DNA of 44,214 bases from an uncultured Pelagibacteraceae bacterium (GTDB lineage Bacteria; Pseudomonadota; Alphaproteobacteria; Pelagibacterales; Pelagibacteraceae), in contig CACEKT010000007.1 in NCBI GenBank assembly GCA_902560225.1, forward strand, positions 1 to 44,214, given 5' to 3'. This document shows, in pieces, positions 16,185-25,005 of this stretch (positions within the stretch are counted from its first letter, which is position 1; each line of letters begins with the position of its first letter). The translations under genes and the position numbers were made by a program. The notes under the pieces are model-generated. The model was not told the origin of the DNA and did no database searches. It saw nothing but the letters and a program-made list of their open reading frames with translations.

Positions 16185-18869
16185 ATGCAAAAAAGAGATC
16201 TATATTATGAAAGAATACCTACTAAACTTTTAAGAGAAGACGTTAAATATATAGGAAGTGTTTTAGGAAAAGTAATTAAAGAACAAGAAGGAGAAAAGTT
16301 CTTTAGCTTAGTTGAAAAAGTTAGAAAACTTTCAAAAGTAAACAAAATTAATTACAGCAATCATTCAAATGGAAAAATAATTAGGGTTATTAAAAATTTA
16401 AGCCCAAAAAATACCTTTAAATTAACAAGAGCTTTTACTCATTTCATGAATTTTGTAAACCTAGCTGAGTCATTAGATGCTTCGCGAAATTTAGATGAAT
16501 ATGAAAATAGTAAGAAAAAAAATTCTACTAAAAATATTTTTATTGAAGAAATTTTTGAAGATCTTTTTAATAATAAAAAATTGTCAGAAAATAAAATTTA
16601 TAATTTAGCAAAAAATTTAAATATAGGAATAGTTTTGACTGCTCATCCAACCGAAGTGAAAAGAAGAACCTTGATTCAAAAATATCATAAGATAATGGAA
16701 ATACTTGAAGCCAGAGATCTTTTAAAAAATTATCCATCAAAATTAAAGATATTAGATAAGAAACTTTTTGACGAATTTACAATTATTTGGAATACAGATG
16801 ATCTTAAAAGATCCAAACCAACTCCATTTGATGAAGCTAGATGGGGTTTGGCCATTATTGAGGATAGTCTATGGGATACTATTCCAAAAGTTTATAGAAG
16901 ATTGAATTCTATATTTGTTCAAAATATAGACAAAGGATTGCCTAAAAATTTTAACCCAATTGAATTTGGATCATGGATGGGTGGTGATAGAGATGGAAAT
17001 CCAAATGTTACTGCAGAAGTTACAAAACAAGTAATTTTACTCTCTAGATGGGAAGCAGCAAAACTTTATGAAAAAACTCTTACTAAAATAATTAGATCTT
17101 ATTCAATGGAAAAATGTTCAAAAAAAATATCTAGAAAAGTTGGTAAGACACATGAGCCTTATAGAGTTTATCTTCGACCACTAAGAGATAAAATGAGAAT
17201 AACGCATAGATCTATTGAGCAACACTTGGTTAGAAAAAAACCTTTAAATAAAAAAAAATTACTTAGTTCAAGAGAGGAAATATTAAAACCTTTAAGAGTA
17301 GTAAGAGAGTCTTTGGAGCAAAATAAAAATGAAAATATAGCAAGCGGAGAACTTCTTGATTTAATGAGAAGAGCAAAATGTTTTGGAATTAATTTGGCAA
17401 GACTTGATATTCGTCAAGAGTCGTCAAGGCATAGTCAAGTTATTGCTGAATTAGTTAAACGAAAGTATAAAAAAAATTATTATAAGTTTACTGAAGATCA
17501 GAAGATTAATTTTTTGAAATCAGCAATAAATTCAAAAAAAAATATTATAAATAATTACAAGTTTATAAACAAAGAAAATAAAGAAGTTTGGTCAACTTTT
17601 AGGACACTTTCTGATGAACCATCAGAGTGTTTGGGAGCCTATGTAATATCTATGACTACATCGGCATCAGATATTTTATCTGTTTCATTTTTACAAAAAG
17701 AAGCAAAAATTAAACATAAACTTAGAGTGGTTCCACTTTTTGAAACCCTAGATGATCTTATTAACGCTAAATCAATAATGAAAAGTTTATTTGAAAAAAG
17801 ATGGTATAGAAAACTGATTAAAAATAAGCAAGAAGTTATGATTGGATATTCAGACTCAAGTAAGGATGCTGGAAAACTATGTGCCAGCTGGCATCAGTAC
17901 AAAGCACAAGAGGAAATAGTTAAGTTGGCAAAAAAATACAACATTGACGTTACTTTTTTTCATGGAAGAGGCGGTTCTGCTGGAAGAGGTGGAGGTCCTA
18001 TTCAAGCAACTTTAAGATCTCAGCCACCTAATTCAGTAAATGGCAAAATTAGAATTACAGATCAAGGAGAAGTTATTCAGCAGAAATATGGATATGAACC
18101 TTTAGCAAAATATAATCTATGTAGTTACATAGGAGCTGTAGCTGAAGCAACTCTTAATCCACCTCCCGTTCCAAAAAATAATTGGAGGTCTTTAATTGAA
18201 AAAATGTCTGATATTTCTAAAAGTTCATATAGAAAAAATATAAATCAAAGTACTGAATTTATTAAATATTTTCAAACTGTAACACCGCATGTTGCTTTAG
18301 GAAAATTATCAATTGGATCAAGGCCTTCAAAAAGAAAAAATGTAGATAATATAAAAAGTTTGAGAGCTATACCTTGGGTATTTGCATGGACACAAATAAG
18401 ACTTATGCTACCAGCGTGGTTAGGAAGCGCTGAAGCATTGAGATATTCACACATCAAAGAGTTTAGAAAAATATTATATGATATGGAAAAAAATTGGCCA
18501 TTTTTTAATTCAATGTTAGATATGTTAGATATGGTAATTTCTAAAGCTGATCCTGATATTTCTAAAATTTATGAAGAATATTTAGCGGATGATGATTTAA
18601 AAAGAGTAGGAAAAAAACTTAGATTTCAGTTTGAAATTATTAAAAAACTAAATAAAAAAATTACACCTAAAGAAATAGCGAAATCAAGAAAGCAATTTAG
18701 AACTTCAGTGATTGTAAGAAGTATATACTCAGAAGTATTAAATATTATTCAACCAGTTGTTATTAAAAAACTTAAAGATAAAAAAAGTATAGATGATAAA
18801 AAATTTCTTGAAGACGCTTTAATGACTTCTATTGCAGGTATTTCTGCTGCCATGAAAAATACTGGATAA
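16185..18869 (+). CDS. ppc: Phosphoenolpyruvate carboxylase
   Basis: Makes oxaloacetate from PEP and bicarbonate, replenishing the TCA cycle. At 894 residues it is full length. All catalytic blocks are visible: VLTAHPTEVKRRT with H154, GSWMGGDRDGNPNVT, MIGYSDSSKDAG, FHGRGGSAGRGGGP with H593, and IPWVFAWTQIRLMLPAWLG. The C-terminus ends in AAMKNTG, matching the usual xxxxNTG end. Many lysines replace other residues, in line with the AT-rich genome. The next gene starts immediately after the stop. Confidence 0.97.
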   Translation: MQKRDLYYERIPTKLLREDVKYIGSVLGKVIKEQEGEKFFSLVEKVRKLSKVNKINYSNHSNGKIIRVIKNLSPKNTFKLTRAFTHFMNFVNLAESLDASRNLDEYENSKKKNSTKNIFIEEIFEDLFNNKKLSENKIYNLAKNLNIGIVLTAHPTEVKRRTLIQKYHKIMEILEARDLLKNYPSKLKILDKKLFDEFTIIWNTDDLKRSKPTPFDEARWGLAIIEDSLWDTIPKVYRRLNSIFVQNIDKGLPKNFNPIEFGSWMGGDRDGNPNVTAEVTKQVILLSRWEAAKLYEKTLTKIIRSYSMEKCSKKISRKVGKTHEPYRVYLRPLRDKMRITHRSIEQHLVRKKPLNKKKLLSSREEILKPLRVVRESLEQNKNENIASGELLDLMRRAKCFGINLARLDIRQESSRHSQVIAELVKRKYKKNYYKFTEDQKINFLKSAINSKKNIINNYKFINKENKEVWSTFRTLSDEPSECLGAYVISMTTSASDILSVSFLQKEAKIKHKLRVVPLFETLDDLINAKSIMKSLFEKRWYRKLIKNKQEVMIGYSDSSKDAGKLCASWHQYKAQEEIVKLAKKYNIDVTFFHGRGGSAGRGGGPIQATLRSQPPNSVNGKIRITDQGEVIQQKYGYEPLAKYNLCSYIGAVAEATLNPPPVPKNNWRSLIEKMSDISKSSYRKNINQSTEFIKYFQTVTPHVALGKLSIGSRPSKRKNVDNIKSLRAIPWVFAWTQIRLMLPAWLGSAEALRYSHIKEFRKILYDMEKNWPFFNSMLDMLDMVISKADPDISKIYEEYLADDDLKRVGKKLRFQFEIIKKLNKKITPKEIAKSRKQFRTSVIVRSIYSEVLNIIQPVVIKKLKDKKSIDDKKFLEDALMTSIAGISAAMKNTG

Positions 18870-19577
18870 ATGATTGAAATATTAGTTGCTTTTGGAGCAG
18901 GACTTATAAGTTTTTTATCTCCTTGTGTCTTACCTTTAATACCTGGGTACATATCTTTTATTTCTGGACAATCATTAAAAGAAATTTTAGATGATCAAAA
19001 AATTAATTTTTTTCCATTAATTTTATTCTGTTTTGGTTTTTCAACCGTATTTATTATTTTAGGGGCTTCAGCATCATTTCTTGGACAAGCTCTTTTACAA
19101 AATTCAGAGATATTAAGAATTTTAGCAGGAATAATAATAATTATTTTTTCACTTCAATTGATTGGATTAATTAATATTAGTTTTTTAAATTTAGAAAAAA
19201 GATTTGAAGCTAAAAGATCTAAAAACATATTATACCCATATATGATAGGTTTGGCTTTTGGTTTTGGTTGGACACCTTGCATTGGTCCAATATTAGGATC
19301 AATATTGGCTTTAGCATCTATTGAAGAAACTTTATTTAGAGCAGTTATTTTACTAAGCTTCTACTCTTTAGGTTTGGCAATACCATTTATTTTGTCTGGT
19401 TATCTTACTCAAAGATTTTTAATATTTTCTAAGAATTTTAAGAAAAACATAAATTTAATATCTAAAACAGGTGGCGTTATTCTATTAATAACAGGAATAT
19501 TAATTTTAACTAATCAATTACAAATAATTGGTTTTTATATACTTAAAATTTTTCCATTTATGCAAAATTTCGGTTAA
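18870..19577 (+). CDS. ccdA: CcdA-type cytochrome c biogenesis/thiol-transfer membrane protein
   Basis: A 235-residue inner-membrane protein of about six helices that carries reducing equivalents from cytoplasmic thioredoxin to the periplasm for cytochrome c maturation. The two redox cysteines are in FLSPCVLPLIPGYISF near residue 19 and FGWTPCIGPILGSIL near 135, both with the SPC/TPC-xxP pattern of CcdA/DsbD-beta. Its ATG abuts the ppc stop codon with no gap. No other cytochrome maturation gene is near. Confidence 0.93.
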   Translation: MIEILVAFGAGLISFLSPCVLPLIPGYISFISGQSLKEILDDQKINFFPLILFCFGFSTVFIILGASASFLGQALLQNSEILRILAGIIIIIFSLQLIGLINISFLNLEKRFEAKRSKNILYPYMIGLAFGFGWTPCIGPILGSILALASIEETLFRAVILLSFYSLGLAIPFILSGYLTQRFLIFSKNFKKNINLISKTGGVILLITGILILTNQLQIIGFYILKIFPFMQNFG

Positions 19578-19585
19578 AAGTATTA

Positions 19586-20173
19586 ATGAAAATTTACCAA
19601 ATAGATTCTAGTGCAAGAAAAAAAGGTTCTACCTCTCGAGCATTAGCAAAAAAATTATTAGATAAAGTTAAAAAACCAGGTGATGAAGTTATTTATAGAG
19701 ATTTAGATGATGAAATGCTTTTTGTTAGTGGTTTAACAGAGTCTGGAATGAAAATTGATGAAAAAGATCAGACAGAAGAACATAAAAAAATGTTTAAACT
19801 ATCTGATAAACTTGTAAGCGAACTTAAAGAAAGTGACATTATTATTATTTCTGCTCCAATCTATAATTATGGCCCCCCAGCAACATTAAAAGCTTGGTCA
19901 GACTTGGCTGCTAGAATTGGTGAAACTTTTAAGTTTAAACCCAATGGTAGAAGAGAAGGTTTACTTAAAAATAAAAGAGCTTATCTAGTTATAACTTCTG
20001 GTGGAACAAAACTTAATAGTTCAGAGGATTTTTTAACCCCTTGGCTAAAATTTATTTTAAATTTTTTTGGCATTGAAAAAATTGATATAATCTGTGCAGA
20101 CCAAATGGCTTTAGATTATGAAAAATCAATTAAAGAAGCAGAGGAACAAATAGAAAATTTATTTAAAGATTAA
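19586..20173 (+). CDS. Flavodoxin-fold FMN-dependent NADH-quinone/azo reductase (AzoR-like)
   Basis: A 195-residue cytoplasmic flavoprotein. The FMN phosphate loop is IDSSARKKGSTSRALAKKLL near residues 6-25, and SAPIYNYGPPATLKAWSDLAAR near 90-111 is the typical AzoR segment (normally PMYNF). C-terminal ITSGGTK and LNFFGIEKIDII complete the fold. AzoR-family enzymes make two-electron reductions of quinones, so protection from semiquinones is likely. Its last 11 bases overlap the end of the convergent dioxygenase gene. Confidence 0.87.
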   Translation: MKIYQIDSSARKKGSTSRALAKKLLDKVKKPGDEVIYRDLDDEMLFVSGLTESGMKIDEKDQTEEHKKMFKLSDKLVSELKESDIIIISAPIYNYGPPATLKAWSDLAARIGETFKFKPNGRREGLLKNKRAYLVITSGGTKLNSSEDFLTPWLKFILNFFGIEKIDIICADQMALDYEKSIKEAEEQIENLFKD

Positions 20174-21266
20174 ATTTTCTTTTTAAATGTCTGAGTTTTC
20201 CTTCAGTGCTATCGTAATCAATATAGCAACCTTGTAAATATCTTTCACCTTCACTGGTTTCATAAGATGTTCGTCCATGAAGTAATCTGTAATTATCCAT
20301 CATCATTAAATCTTTTGGCTCTAATTTAAATTCTATTCTGTAAGTATCTGAATTATACATTTCAGAAAGTTTCTTTCTTGCCTGATAGTACAAGTCTAAT
20401 TTTTCTTTTTCTAAAATTGGTACATAATCTAATCTAGGACTAAATCTTACTTGTTTGAAACTTTTATCTTCATGAAGTTCAATTAAAGGAGAAATAGTTT
20501 CTAAAATTACTTCTTTATCAATAAATTTAAATCTAACTTTTACTTCTGTTAAAATTTTATAAAATTCTGGATATTTATTCTTAAGATCCTCAGTAACATT
20601 ATAACCATCTACTAATGTTGATAGTCCGCCTGAAACCTTACTTTGAATGCAGTGCAAAAGCTGAATACATGGAACAGGATTTCTATAGGGATTATCAGTA
20701 TGAGGTGATAAAGCTAAAGACGTATAAGCTAAATCGTTTGGATTTGGTTTAGATTTTACATCAAAATACTCACCAAAATTTGTTCTTCGAACACTTCCAA
20801 TAGAATTAGCAAATTCAACAATATAATTTTTAGTAGTAGGTATATTTTTAATTATAACAAAGCCATACTTGTAAAAAGAGATAAGCAAATCATGCATTTC
20901 TTCACTATTGTAAAAGTTTTCTTGGTATTTAAAATTTTTAATATTTTCTAAAGTAGAGTCCCATTTTATTTTTTTAATTGATTTTACAACAGCATCTTCT
21001 TTGGAAAATTCTAATATAATTTTATCAATTTCTAATTTTGAATTTGTACCATCATTAAAATCAACTTCTAAATAATTTTCATTAATATTCACCTTATTTA
21101 ATGAAACATTATTATTCAAAAAAGTTGGATCATAAAGTCTTTGTTGAGTTGTACTATCTAAATACTCTTTATTATTAACTCTTTCTCTTAGCCAGAATGG
21201 ATGGATTTCTTTTTTCTCTACCCCATTATTGAAATAAACTTTGTTTTGAATGAGCTCGATTTTCAT
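20163..21266 (-). CDS. Gamma-butyrobetaine dioxygenase-like TauD/TfdA oxygenase
   Basis: A 367-residue Fe(II)/2-oxoglutarate dioxygenase with the two-domain layout of BBOX1/TMLH. Residues about 1-90 are the small N-terminal domain (IHPFWLRERV, then a DSTTQQRLYDP segment), and 110-365 is the TauD double-stranded helix. The iron ligands are H189 and D191 in SPHTDNPY and H330 in LLHGRTSYE; the arginine after GERYLQGCY fits 2-oxoglutarate binding. The substrate could be gamma-butyrobetaine, trimethyllysine or another quaternary amine. It is a single gene, convergent with the AzoR-like gene and divergent from hisN. Confidence 0.87.
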   Translation of the reverse strand: MKIELIQNKVYFNNGVEKKEIHPFWLRERVNNKEYLDSTTQQRLYDPTFLNNNVSLNKVNINENYLEVDFNDGTNSKLEIDKIILEFSKEDAVVKSIKKIKWDSTLENIKNFKYQENFYNSEEMHDLLISFYKYGFVIIKNIPTTKNYIVEFANSIGSVRRTNFGEYFDVKSKPNPNDLAYTSLALSPHTDNPYRNPVPCIQLLHCIQSKVSGGLSTLVDGYNVTEDLKNKYPEFYKILTEVKVRFKFIDKEVILETISPLIELHEDKSFKQVRFSPRLDYVPILEKEKLDLYYQARKKLSEMYNSDTYRIEFKLEPKDLMMMDNYRLLHGRTSYETSEGERYLQGCYIDYDSTEGKLRHLKRKFNL

Positions 21267-21333
21267 ATTGATAATCTAAGGATTATTTAAAATTTAACTT
21301 TAATCAACATAAATTAAATAGTATGAGTTCTTT

Positions 21334-22140
21334 GTGAATAATTTTGATTCAAAAAAATATCCAATCTATGCTAGTTTTTTAAATCAATTAGCAAAAGATT
21401 TGACGAGGTTTTATTACTCCAAGTTAAATAGACCCTTTAAAGTATCAAACAAGCTCAAAGGTAAAGGTTATGACCCAGTAACCACATCTGATAAAGCATT
21501 TGAAAAATTTATAAGATCCAAAATTTCTAAAAAATTTCCAAATCATCAAATTATTGGTGAAGAGTATGGTCACAAAAATACTAAAAGTGAATTTTCTTGG
21601 GTAATAGACCCAATTGATGGAACCAGATCATATGTAGTAGGTAATTCAAGTTGGAGCAATCTAATTTCACTCAATTACAACGGAGAACCTGTTTTAGGAT
21701 TAGCTAACTTTCCAAAAATGAAAAAATACTATTTAAATGTAAATAAGAATTCAGCATATGTTTTTGAAAATAATAAAAAAACAAAACTAAAAGTTGACAC
21801 TAAAGTAAATTTTTCAAATGCAAAATTAGCTGCTGCTTTTCATAATACTTTATCCTTAAAGCAACAGTCAAAAATTAGTAAGTTTATAAAACGTATGCAA
21901 TTTCCTTGTTTTGATGCATTGACATATTGTCAATTAGCAGAAGGGAGAATTGAAATAGTTGCGCAATGTGCGAATAAAATTTGGGATATTCATCCTATCA
22001 TTCCGATAGTAAGAGCAAGTGGAGCCATAGTAACTACTTGGGGTAACAAAAATCCTGTAGTAGGTGGAAATATTATTGTTTCAAATAATATAAGAAATCA
22101 TAAAAAAGTTTTAAAATTATTAAAACCGTTGGCTAAATGA
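21334..22140 (+). CDS. hisN: HisN-like histidinol-phosphatase (inositol monophosphatase family)
   Basis: A 268-residue Mg/Li-sensitive phosphatase. Metal ligands are in IIGEEYGH, WVIDPIDGTRSYVVG and, at the C-terminal site, KIWDIHPIIPIVRASGA. The last segment resembles HisN histidinol-phosphatases more than classic inositol monophosphatases. HisN supplies the histidinol-phosphate step in many alphaproteobacteria lacking a HisB phosphatase, fitting the presence of hisI at 1358. The only start that keeps the conserved N-terminus is GTG at 21334. A nearby ATG at 21323 is out of frame. Confidence 0.85.
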   Translation: MNNFDSKKYPIYASFLNQLAKDLTRFYYSKLNRPFKVSNKLKGKGYDPVTTSDKAFEKFIRSKISKKFPNHQIIGEEYGHKNTKSEFSWVIDPIDGTRSYVVGNSSWSNLISLNYNGEPVLGLANFPKMKKYYLNVNKNSAYVFENNKKTKLKVDTKVNFSNAKLAAAFHNTLSLKQQSKISKFIKRMQFPCFDALTYCQLAEGRIEIVAQCANKIWDIHPIIPIVRASGAIVTTWGNKNPVVGGNIIVSNNIRNHKKVLKLLKPLAK

Positions 22141-22700
22141 TACCAGATAAGGCTCAAAAAATTATTGATTTTTGGTTTAAGGAAACACCTTTTGAAAAAA
22201 GATTTAAGAGTGATCAAAATTTTGACCAACAAATAAAAGATAAATTTTTAAAAGATTATGAACTTGCAAGTCAAAATGAGTATGATGACTGGCAAGATCA
22301 GCCAATGAGCTGTTTAGCTTTAGTAATTATATTCGATCAGTTTTCTAGAAATATTTTTAGAAATGACAAAAAGGCTTTTGAGCAAGATCATAAAACAAGA
22401 TTGATTGTTAATGATGCGGTTTATGCAGGCTATCTTGAAACTATGAATCATGATCAAAGACTTTTTATGCTTTTACCGCTTATACACAGTGAAGAAATAA
22501 CAGATCACGATATGGCTTATTATTTATTAAGTAAATATTTAAGAGAACATGAGAACTATAATCAAATTAAAAAATTTTGGAAAGATCATACAAATGCTAT
22601 TAAAAGATTTTATAGATATCCTCATCGAAATAAAATATTAGGTAGAGAATCTACAGAAGAGGAAATTGCATTTCTTAATCAACCTAACTCCTCTTGGTGA
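22137..22700 (+). CDS. DUF924 family protein
   Basis: A 187-residue alpha-helical cytoplasmic protein of the DUF924 family (tetratricopeptide-like fold). Diagnostic elements are IIDFWFKETPFEKRFKSD at residues 6-23, ALVIIFDQFSRNIFRND near 61-77, and FMLLPLIHSE near 101-110, with the C-terminal FYRYPHRNKILGRESTEEE. The function of this family is unknown. Its ATG overlaps the hisN stop by four bases, so it is translationally coupled to hisN. Confidence 0.93.
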   Translation: MIPDKAQKIIDFWFKETPFEKRFKSDQNFDQQIKDKFLKDYELASQNEYDDWQDQPMSCLALVIIFDQFSRNIFRNDKKAFEQDHKTRLIVNDAVYAGYLETMNHDQRLFMLLPLIHSEEITDHDMAYYLLSKYLREHENYNQIKKFWKDHTNAIKRFYRYPHRNKILGRESTEEEIAFLNQPNSSW

Positions 22701-22702
22701 GG

Positions 22703-23047
22703 ATGAATTTAAAATATATTTATAAAATTATTGATAAAAATGATTGGTATAAAGCTAGAATATCAGGATCTTATTCAGGATCTTCAAAAGATATTGAGGA
22801 TGGTTATATTCATTTTTCTGGTGAGGATCAGGTTCTAGGTACACTTAAAAAATATTACAAAAATGAAAAAAACTTAGTGTTGCTTAAAGTTGAAACATTA
22901 AATTTAGATCATTTATTATGGGAGCAAGCATCTGATGGCAATATGTTTCCACATTTATACTCACCCTTAAACATTAAATACATAGTTGATGAATTAGATA
23001 TACTCATTGATGAACACGGTAATCATGTGTTACCAGACAATTTTTAA
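22703..23047 (+). CDS. DUF952 family protein
   Basis: A protein of about 114 residues in the DUF952 family (ADP-ribosyltransferase-like fold of unknown role). The family pattern is IYKIIDKNDWYKARISGSY, DGYIHFSGEDQV, LVLLKVETLNLDHLLWE and FPHLYSPLNI. I take the ATG at 22703; in-frame TTG (22694) and GTG (22697) would give slightly longer forms overlapping DUF924. It is the third gene of a hisN-DUF924-DUF952 unit. The stop overlaps the convergent SMR gene's end by four bases. Confidence 0.88.
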   Translation: MNLKYIYKIIDKNDWYKARISGSYSGSSKDIEDGYIHFSGEDQVLGTLKKYYKNEKNLVLLKVETLNLDHLLWEQASDGNMFPHLYSPLNIKYIVDELDILIDEHGNHVLPDNF

Positions 23048-23379
23048 CTTGAGCTACCAAGTAGGTTAACCATCAAAACTCCTATAATAATAAATCCTAA
23101 ACCAACTATCGTATAAAGATCTGGTATTTGATTAAATCTATAAATTCCCACAATAACTGTTGCAATAATTGTTAACCCTGCAAATGAAGCATAGGTAACT
23201 CCAACAGGAATATTTTTCATTACTATTGATAGAGTGTACATACAGAGCACTATTGTAATTGCTGTAATTATACTTGGAAAAATTACCGTAAAACCTTGAG
23301 CACTTTTTGCAAAAGTATTTGAGGTTACACCTAAAATAACTGCTAAGATTAAAACTAAGTATGAGCTGGTCATATTCAT
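23044..23379 (-). CDS. SMR-family (EmrE-like) membrane protein lacking the key glutamate
   Basis: A 111-residue protein with four membrane helices, matching the small multidrug resistance family in length and in segments SAQGFTVIFPSI, IPVGVTYASFAGL and LGFIIIGVLMVNLLG. The first helix (SYLVLILAVILGVTSNTFAK) holds no Glu or Asp, although E14 of EmrE is the essential proton/substrate-binding carboxylate. The aromatic W63 of EmrE corresponds to Phe here. It therefore may be a divergent SMR member with another transport mode or a non-transporting one. It lies 61 bases downstream of the HCCA-isomerase-like gene on the same strand. Confidence 0.85.
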   Translation of the reverse strand: MNMTSSYLVLILAVILGVTSNTFAKSAQGFTVIFPSIITAITIVLCMYTLSIVMKNIPVGVTYASFAGLTIIATVIVGIYRFNQIPDLYTIVGLGFIIIGVLMVNLLGSSS

Positions 23380-23440
23380 ATATGATATTTTATTATTAGT
23401 ATTAGATTATGATACTCTAATATTAGCCGAACATATATTA

Positions 23441-24031
23441 TTATTTATCTTCCCATTTAATAGCATCTTCCATTCTATCATCTCCCCAGAAGACTTCATT
23501 TTTAGATATAAAGGATGGGCTACCAAAAATTTTATGATTTCTAGCAGAGTCCGTATTTGATAAATATTTTTTTTCTATTTCATGATGTTTTGCGTTTGCT
23601 ATTATTTCATCCTTATTTAGATTTAATTCATTACAAACCTCAGAAATACTTGGATCTATTGCTGGTTCTTTTCCTTCTTGAAACCATTTTTTATAAGTAA
23701 GTCTCACATAATCTATGCCCCAACCTTTATCTAATCCTAAAATTGCAATTTGATTTGCTAAATCGAATTCAGATAAAGGGTAGGGAACAGGTGTTTTTGC
23801 AAAAAAACCATATCCTTCAGCACGTCTTTCAATATCTCTCCACATATAATCAACTTTATTTTTTTTATCCTTAGGGAAAGGGATATTGTTCATTTCTTTC
23901 ATAATCGCTCTAACGCTGAAAGGCTTCCAATTAAATTTCATATTATGTTTTTTTTCAACATCTAAAATTCTTGTTACTGAAAGATAAGTATATGTGCTTC
24001 CAATTGAAAAATAAAAATCAATGTTATTCAT
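23441..24031 (-). CDS. HCCA isomerase / DsbA-like (GST-kappa family) protein
   Basis: A 196-residue thioredoxin-fold protein with an inserted helical domain, similar to 2-hydroxychromene-2-carboxylate isomerase and GST kappa. The N-terminus FYFSIGSTYTYLSVTRI carries the conserved serine in place of a CxxC. The C-terminal FGSPSFISKNEVFWGDDRMEDA is the classic end of the family. The enzyme uses glutathione as cofactor for isomerisation in aromatic degradation, but no aromatic pathway is seen here. It is the last gene of the small-protein cluster that runs leftwards from 26203. Confidence 0.87.
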   Translation of the reverse strand: MNNIDFYFSIGSTYTYLSVTRILDVEKKHNMKFNWKPFSVRAIMKEMNNIPFPKDKKNKVDYMWRDIERRAEGYGFFAKTPVPYPLSEFDLANQIAILGLDKGWGIDYVRLTYKKWFQEGKEPAIDPSISEVCNELNLNKDEIIANAKHHEIEKKYLSNTDSARNHKIFGSPSFISKNEVFWGDDRMEDAIKWEDK

Positions 24032-24058
24032 GGTTTTTTTAATTTATAAAAGTTATAT

Positions 24059-24379
24059 TTATTTAGGCATTGGTGTAGCGCCAGTTTCTAAACTGACAAC
24101 TTTTCCATTATCATATTTATAGACTGCCATTACAGCTTCCACATTTCCATCATCAAATGTTACAAATGCATGATGAATACCAACTTCATCATTTTCGTAA
24201 ACAATTCTAACTTTATCTTGATTAATATCACCACTCATAGCCCATTTTATTACGTCAGCTTTACCTAAAACATTCCCTGATTTATGCATAGTGAATTTAA
24301 AATCATCATGCAAAAGTTCATTCATAGCTGCTTCATCTTTATTTTTCATTGCAGCACTGTATTTTTCTAATATAGACAT
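24059..24379 (-). CDS. NTF2-like (SnoaL-type) small protein
   Basis: A 106-residue protein with the NTF2-like cone fold: an N-terminal helix pair (ILEKYSAAMKNKDEAAMNELLHDDFKFT), then GKADVIKWA and strands HHAFVTFDDGNVEAVMAVYKYDNGKVVSLE. SnoaL-type proteins bind or isomerise small hydrophobic ligands; no substrate is apparent. A strong ribosome site AAAGGAG lies seven bases upstream, within the end of the DUF1330 unit. It is the fourth small alpha+beta protein in a row on this strand. Confidence 0.83.
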   Translation of the reverse strand: MSILEKYSAAMKNKDEAAMNELLHDDFKFTMHKSGNVLGKADVIKWAMSGDINQDKVRIVYENDEVGIHHAFVTFDDGNVEAVMAVYKYDNGKVVSLETGATPMPK

Positions 24380-24381
24380 AT

Positions 24382-24669
24382 TTATACTCCTTTTATTATT
24401 ATTTGATTTGTATCAGCGTTATCTAATCTGATTTGTCTTATTGGCTTATATTCTTCAGAATGATACCATTCTAAAGCTTTCTCGTAAGAAGGAAATTTAA
24501 TTACAATGTTTCTGGTATTTTTCCACTCACCTTCAACATGTTCAAATTCGCCACCTCTTACTAAGAATTCTCCTTCAAACTTAGTTACTATCTCTGTAAC
24601 ATTAGCTAAGTATTCTTTATAGCTTTCAGGATTTTTTACCTCAATTTGAGCAATTGCATAACCTGACAT
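24382..24669 (-). CDS. DUF1330 family protein
   Basis: A 95-residue ferredoxin-like (dimeric alpha-beta barrel) protein. The DUF1330 pattern is clear: YAIAQIEVKNPESYKEYLAN, then FLVRGGEFEHVEGEW, NIVIKFPSYEKALEWYHSEEY and QIRLDNADTNQIIIKG. The fold is shared with EthD, ABM monooxygenases and YciI-like proteins; the role of DUF1330 is unknown. It is three bases from the GYD-like gene upstream and two bases from the NTF2-like gene downstream. Confidence 0.91.
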   Translation of the reverse strand: MSGYAIAQIEVKNPESYKEYLANVTEIVTKFEGEFLVRGGEFEHVEGEWKNTRNIVIKFPSYEKALEWYHSEEYKPIRQIRLDNADTNQIIIKGV

Positions 24670-24672
24670 AAT

Positions 24673-25005
24673 TTAGTCAGCAGGTACTACTACGCTTTTA
24701 GAACCATCGGCAGCTTTTGAGAATGCTTTATTGTAGTCAATAACTTCATGTATCATTAAATCATCCATCAGTCCTGAATTTAAAAAAGCAACTTTCATTC
24801 CAACAACTGTTTCAGCATCTCCTTCTACACAACAGACTACATCAAAACGTCCACGAACCCATTCGTAACTAATCATTTTTCCACCGATAGCTTCAATAAC
24901 TTTTTTTGTTGATGCATGTCTATCCGCAGAAGGATCTTTTTGCATTCTTTTTAAAAGTTCTTTGCTTACTTTTCCGATTACATAATATTTTGCCATTTTA
25001 GACAT
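24673..25005 (-). CDS. GYD-domain-like small protein
   Basis: About 110 residues with a ferredoxin-like fold resembling GYD-domain proteins: KVIEAIGGKMISYEWVRGRFDVVCCVEGDAETV matches the GGK-xxSYYWTxGxYDxV pattern of that family, although here the diagnostic GYD/GRY is GRF. The C-terminal extension of about 15 residues is unstructured. ATG codons at 25005 and 24996 and a TTG at 25008 are all possible starts; the shortest begins MAKYYVIGK. It overlaps or abuts the end of the upstream gene. The function is unknown. Confidence 0.8.
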   Translation of the reverse strand: MSKMAKYYVIGKVSKELLKRMQKDPSADRHASTKKVIEAIGGKMISYEWVRGRFDVVCCVEGDAETVVGMKVAFLNSGLMDDLMIHEVIDYNKAFSKAADGSKSVVVPAD

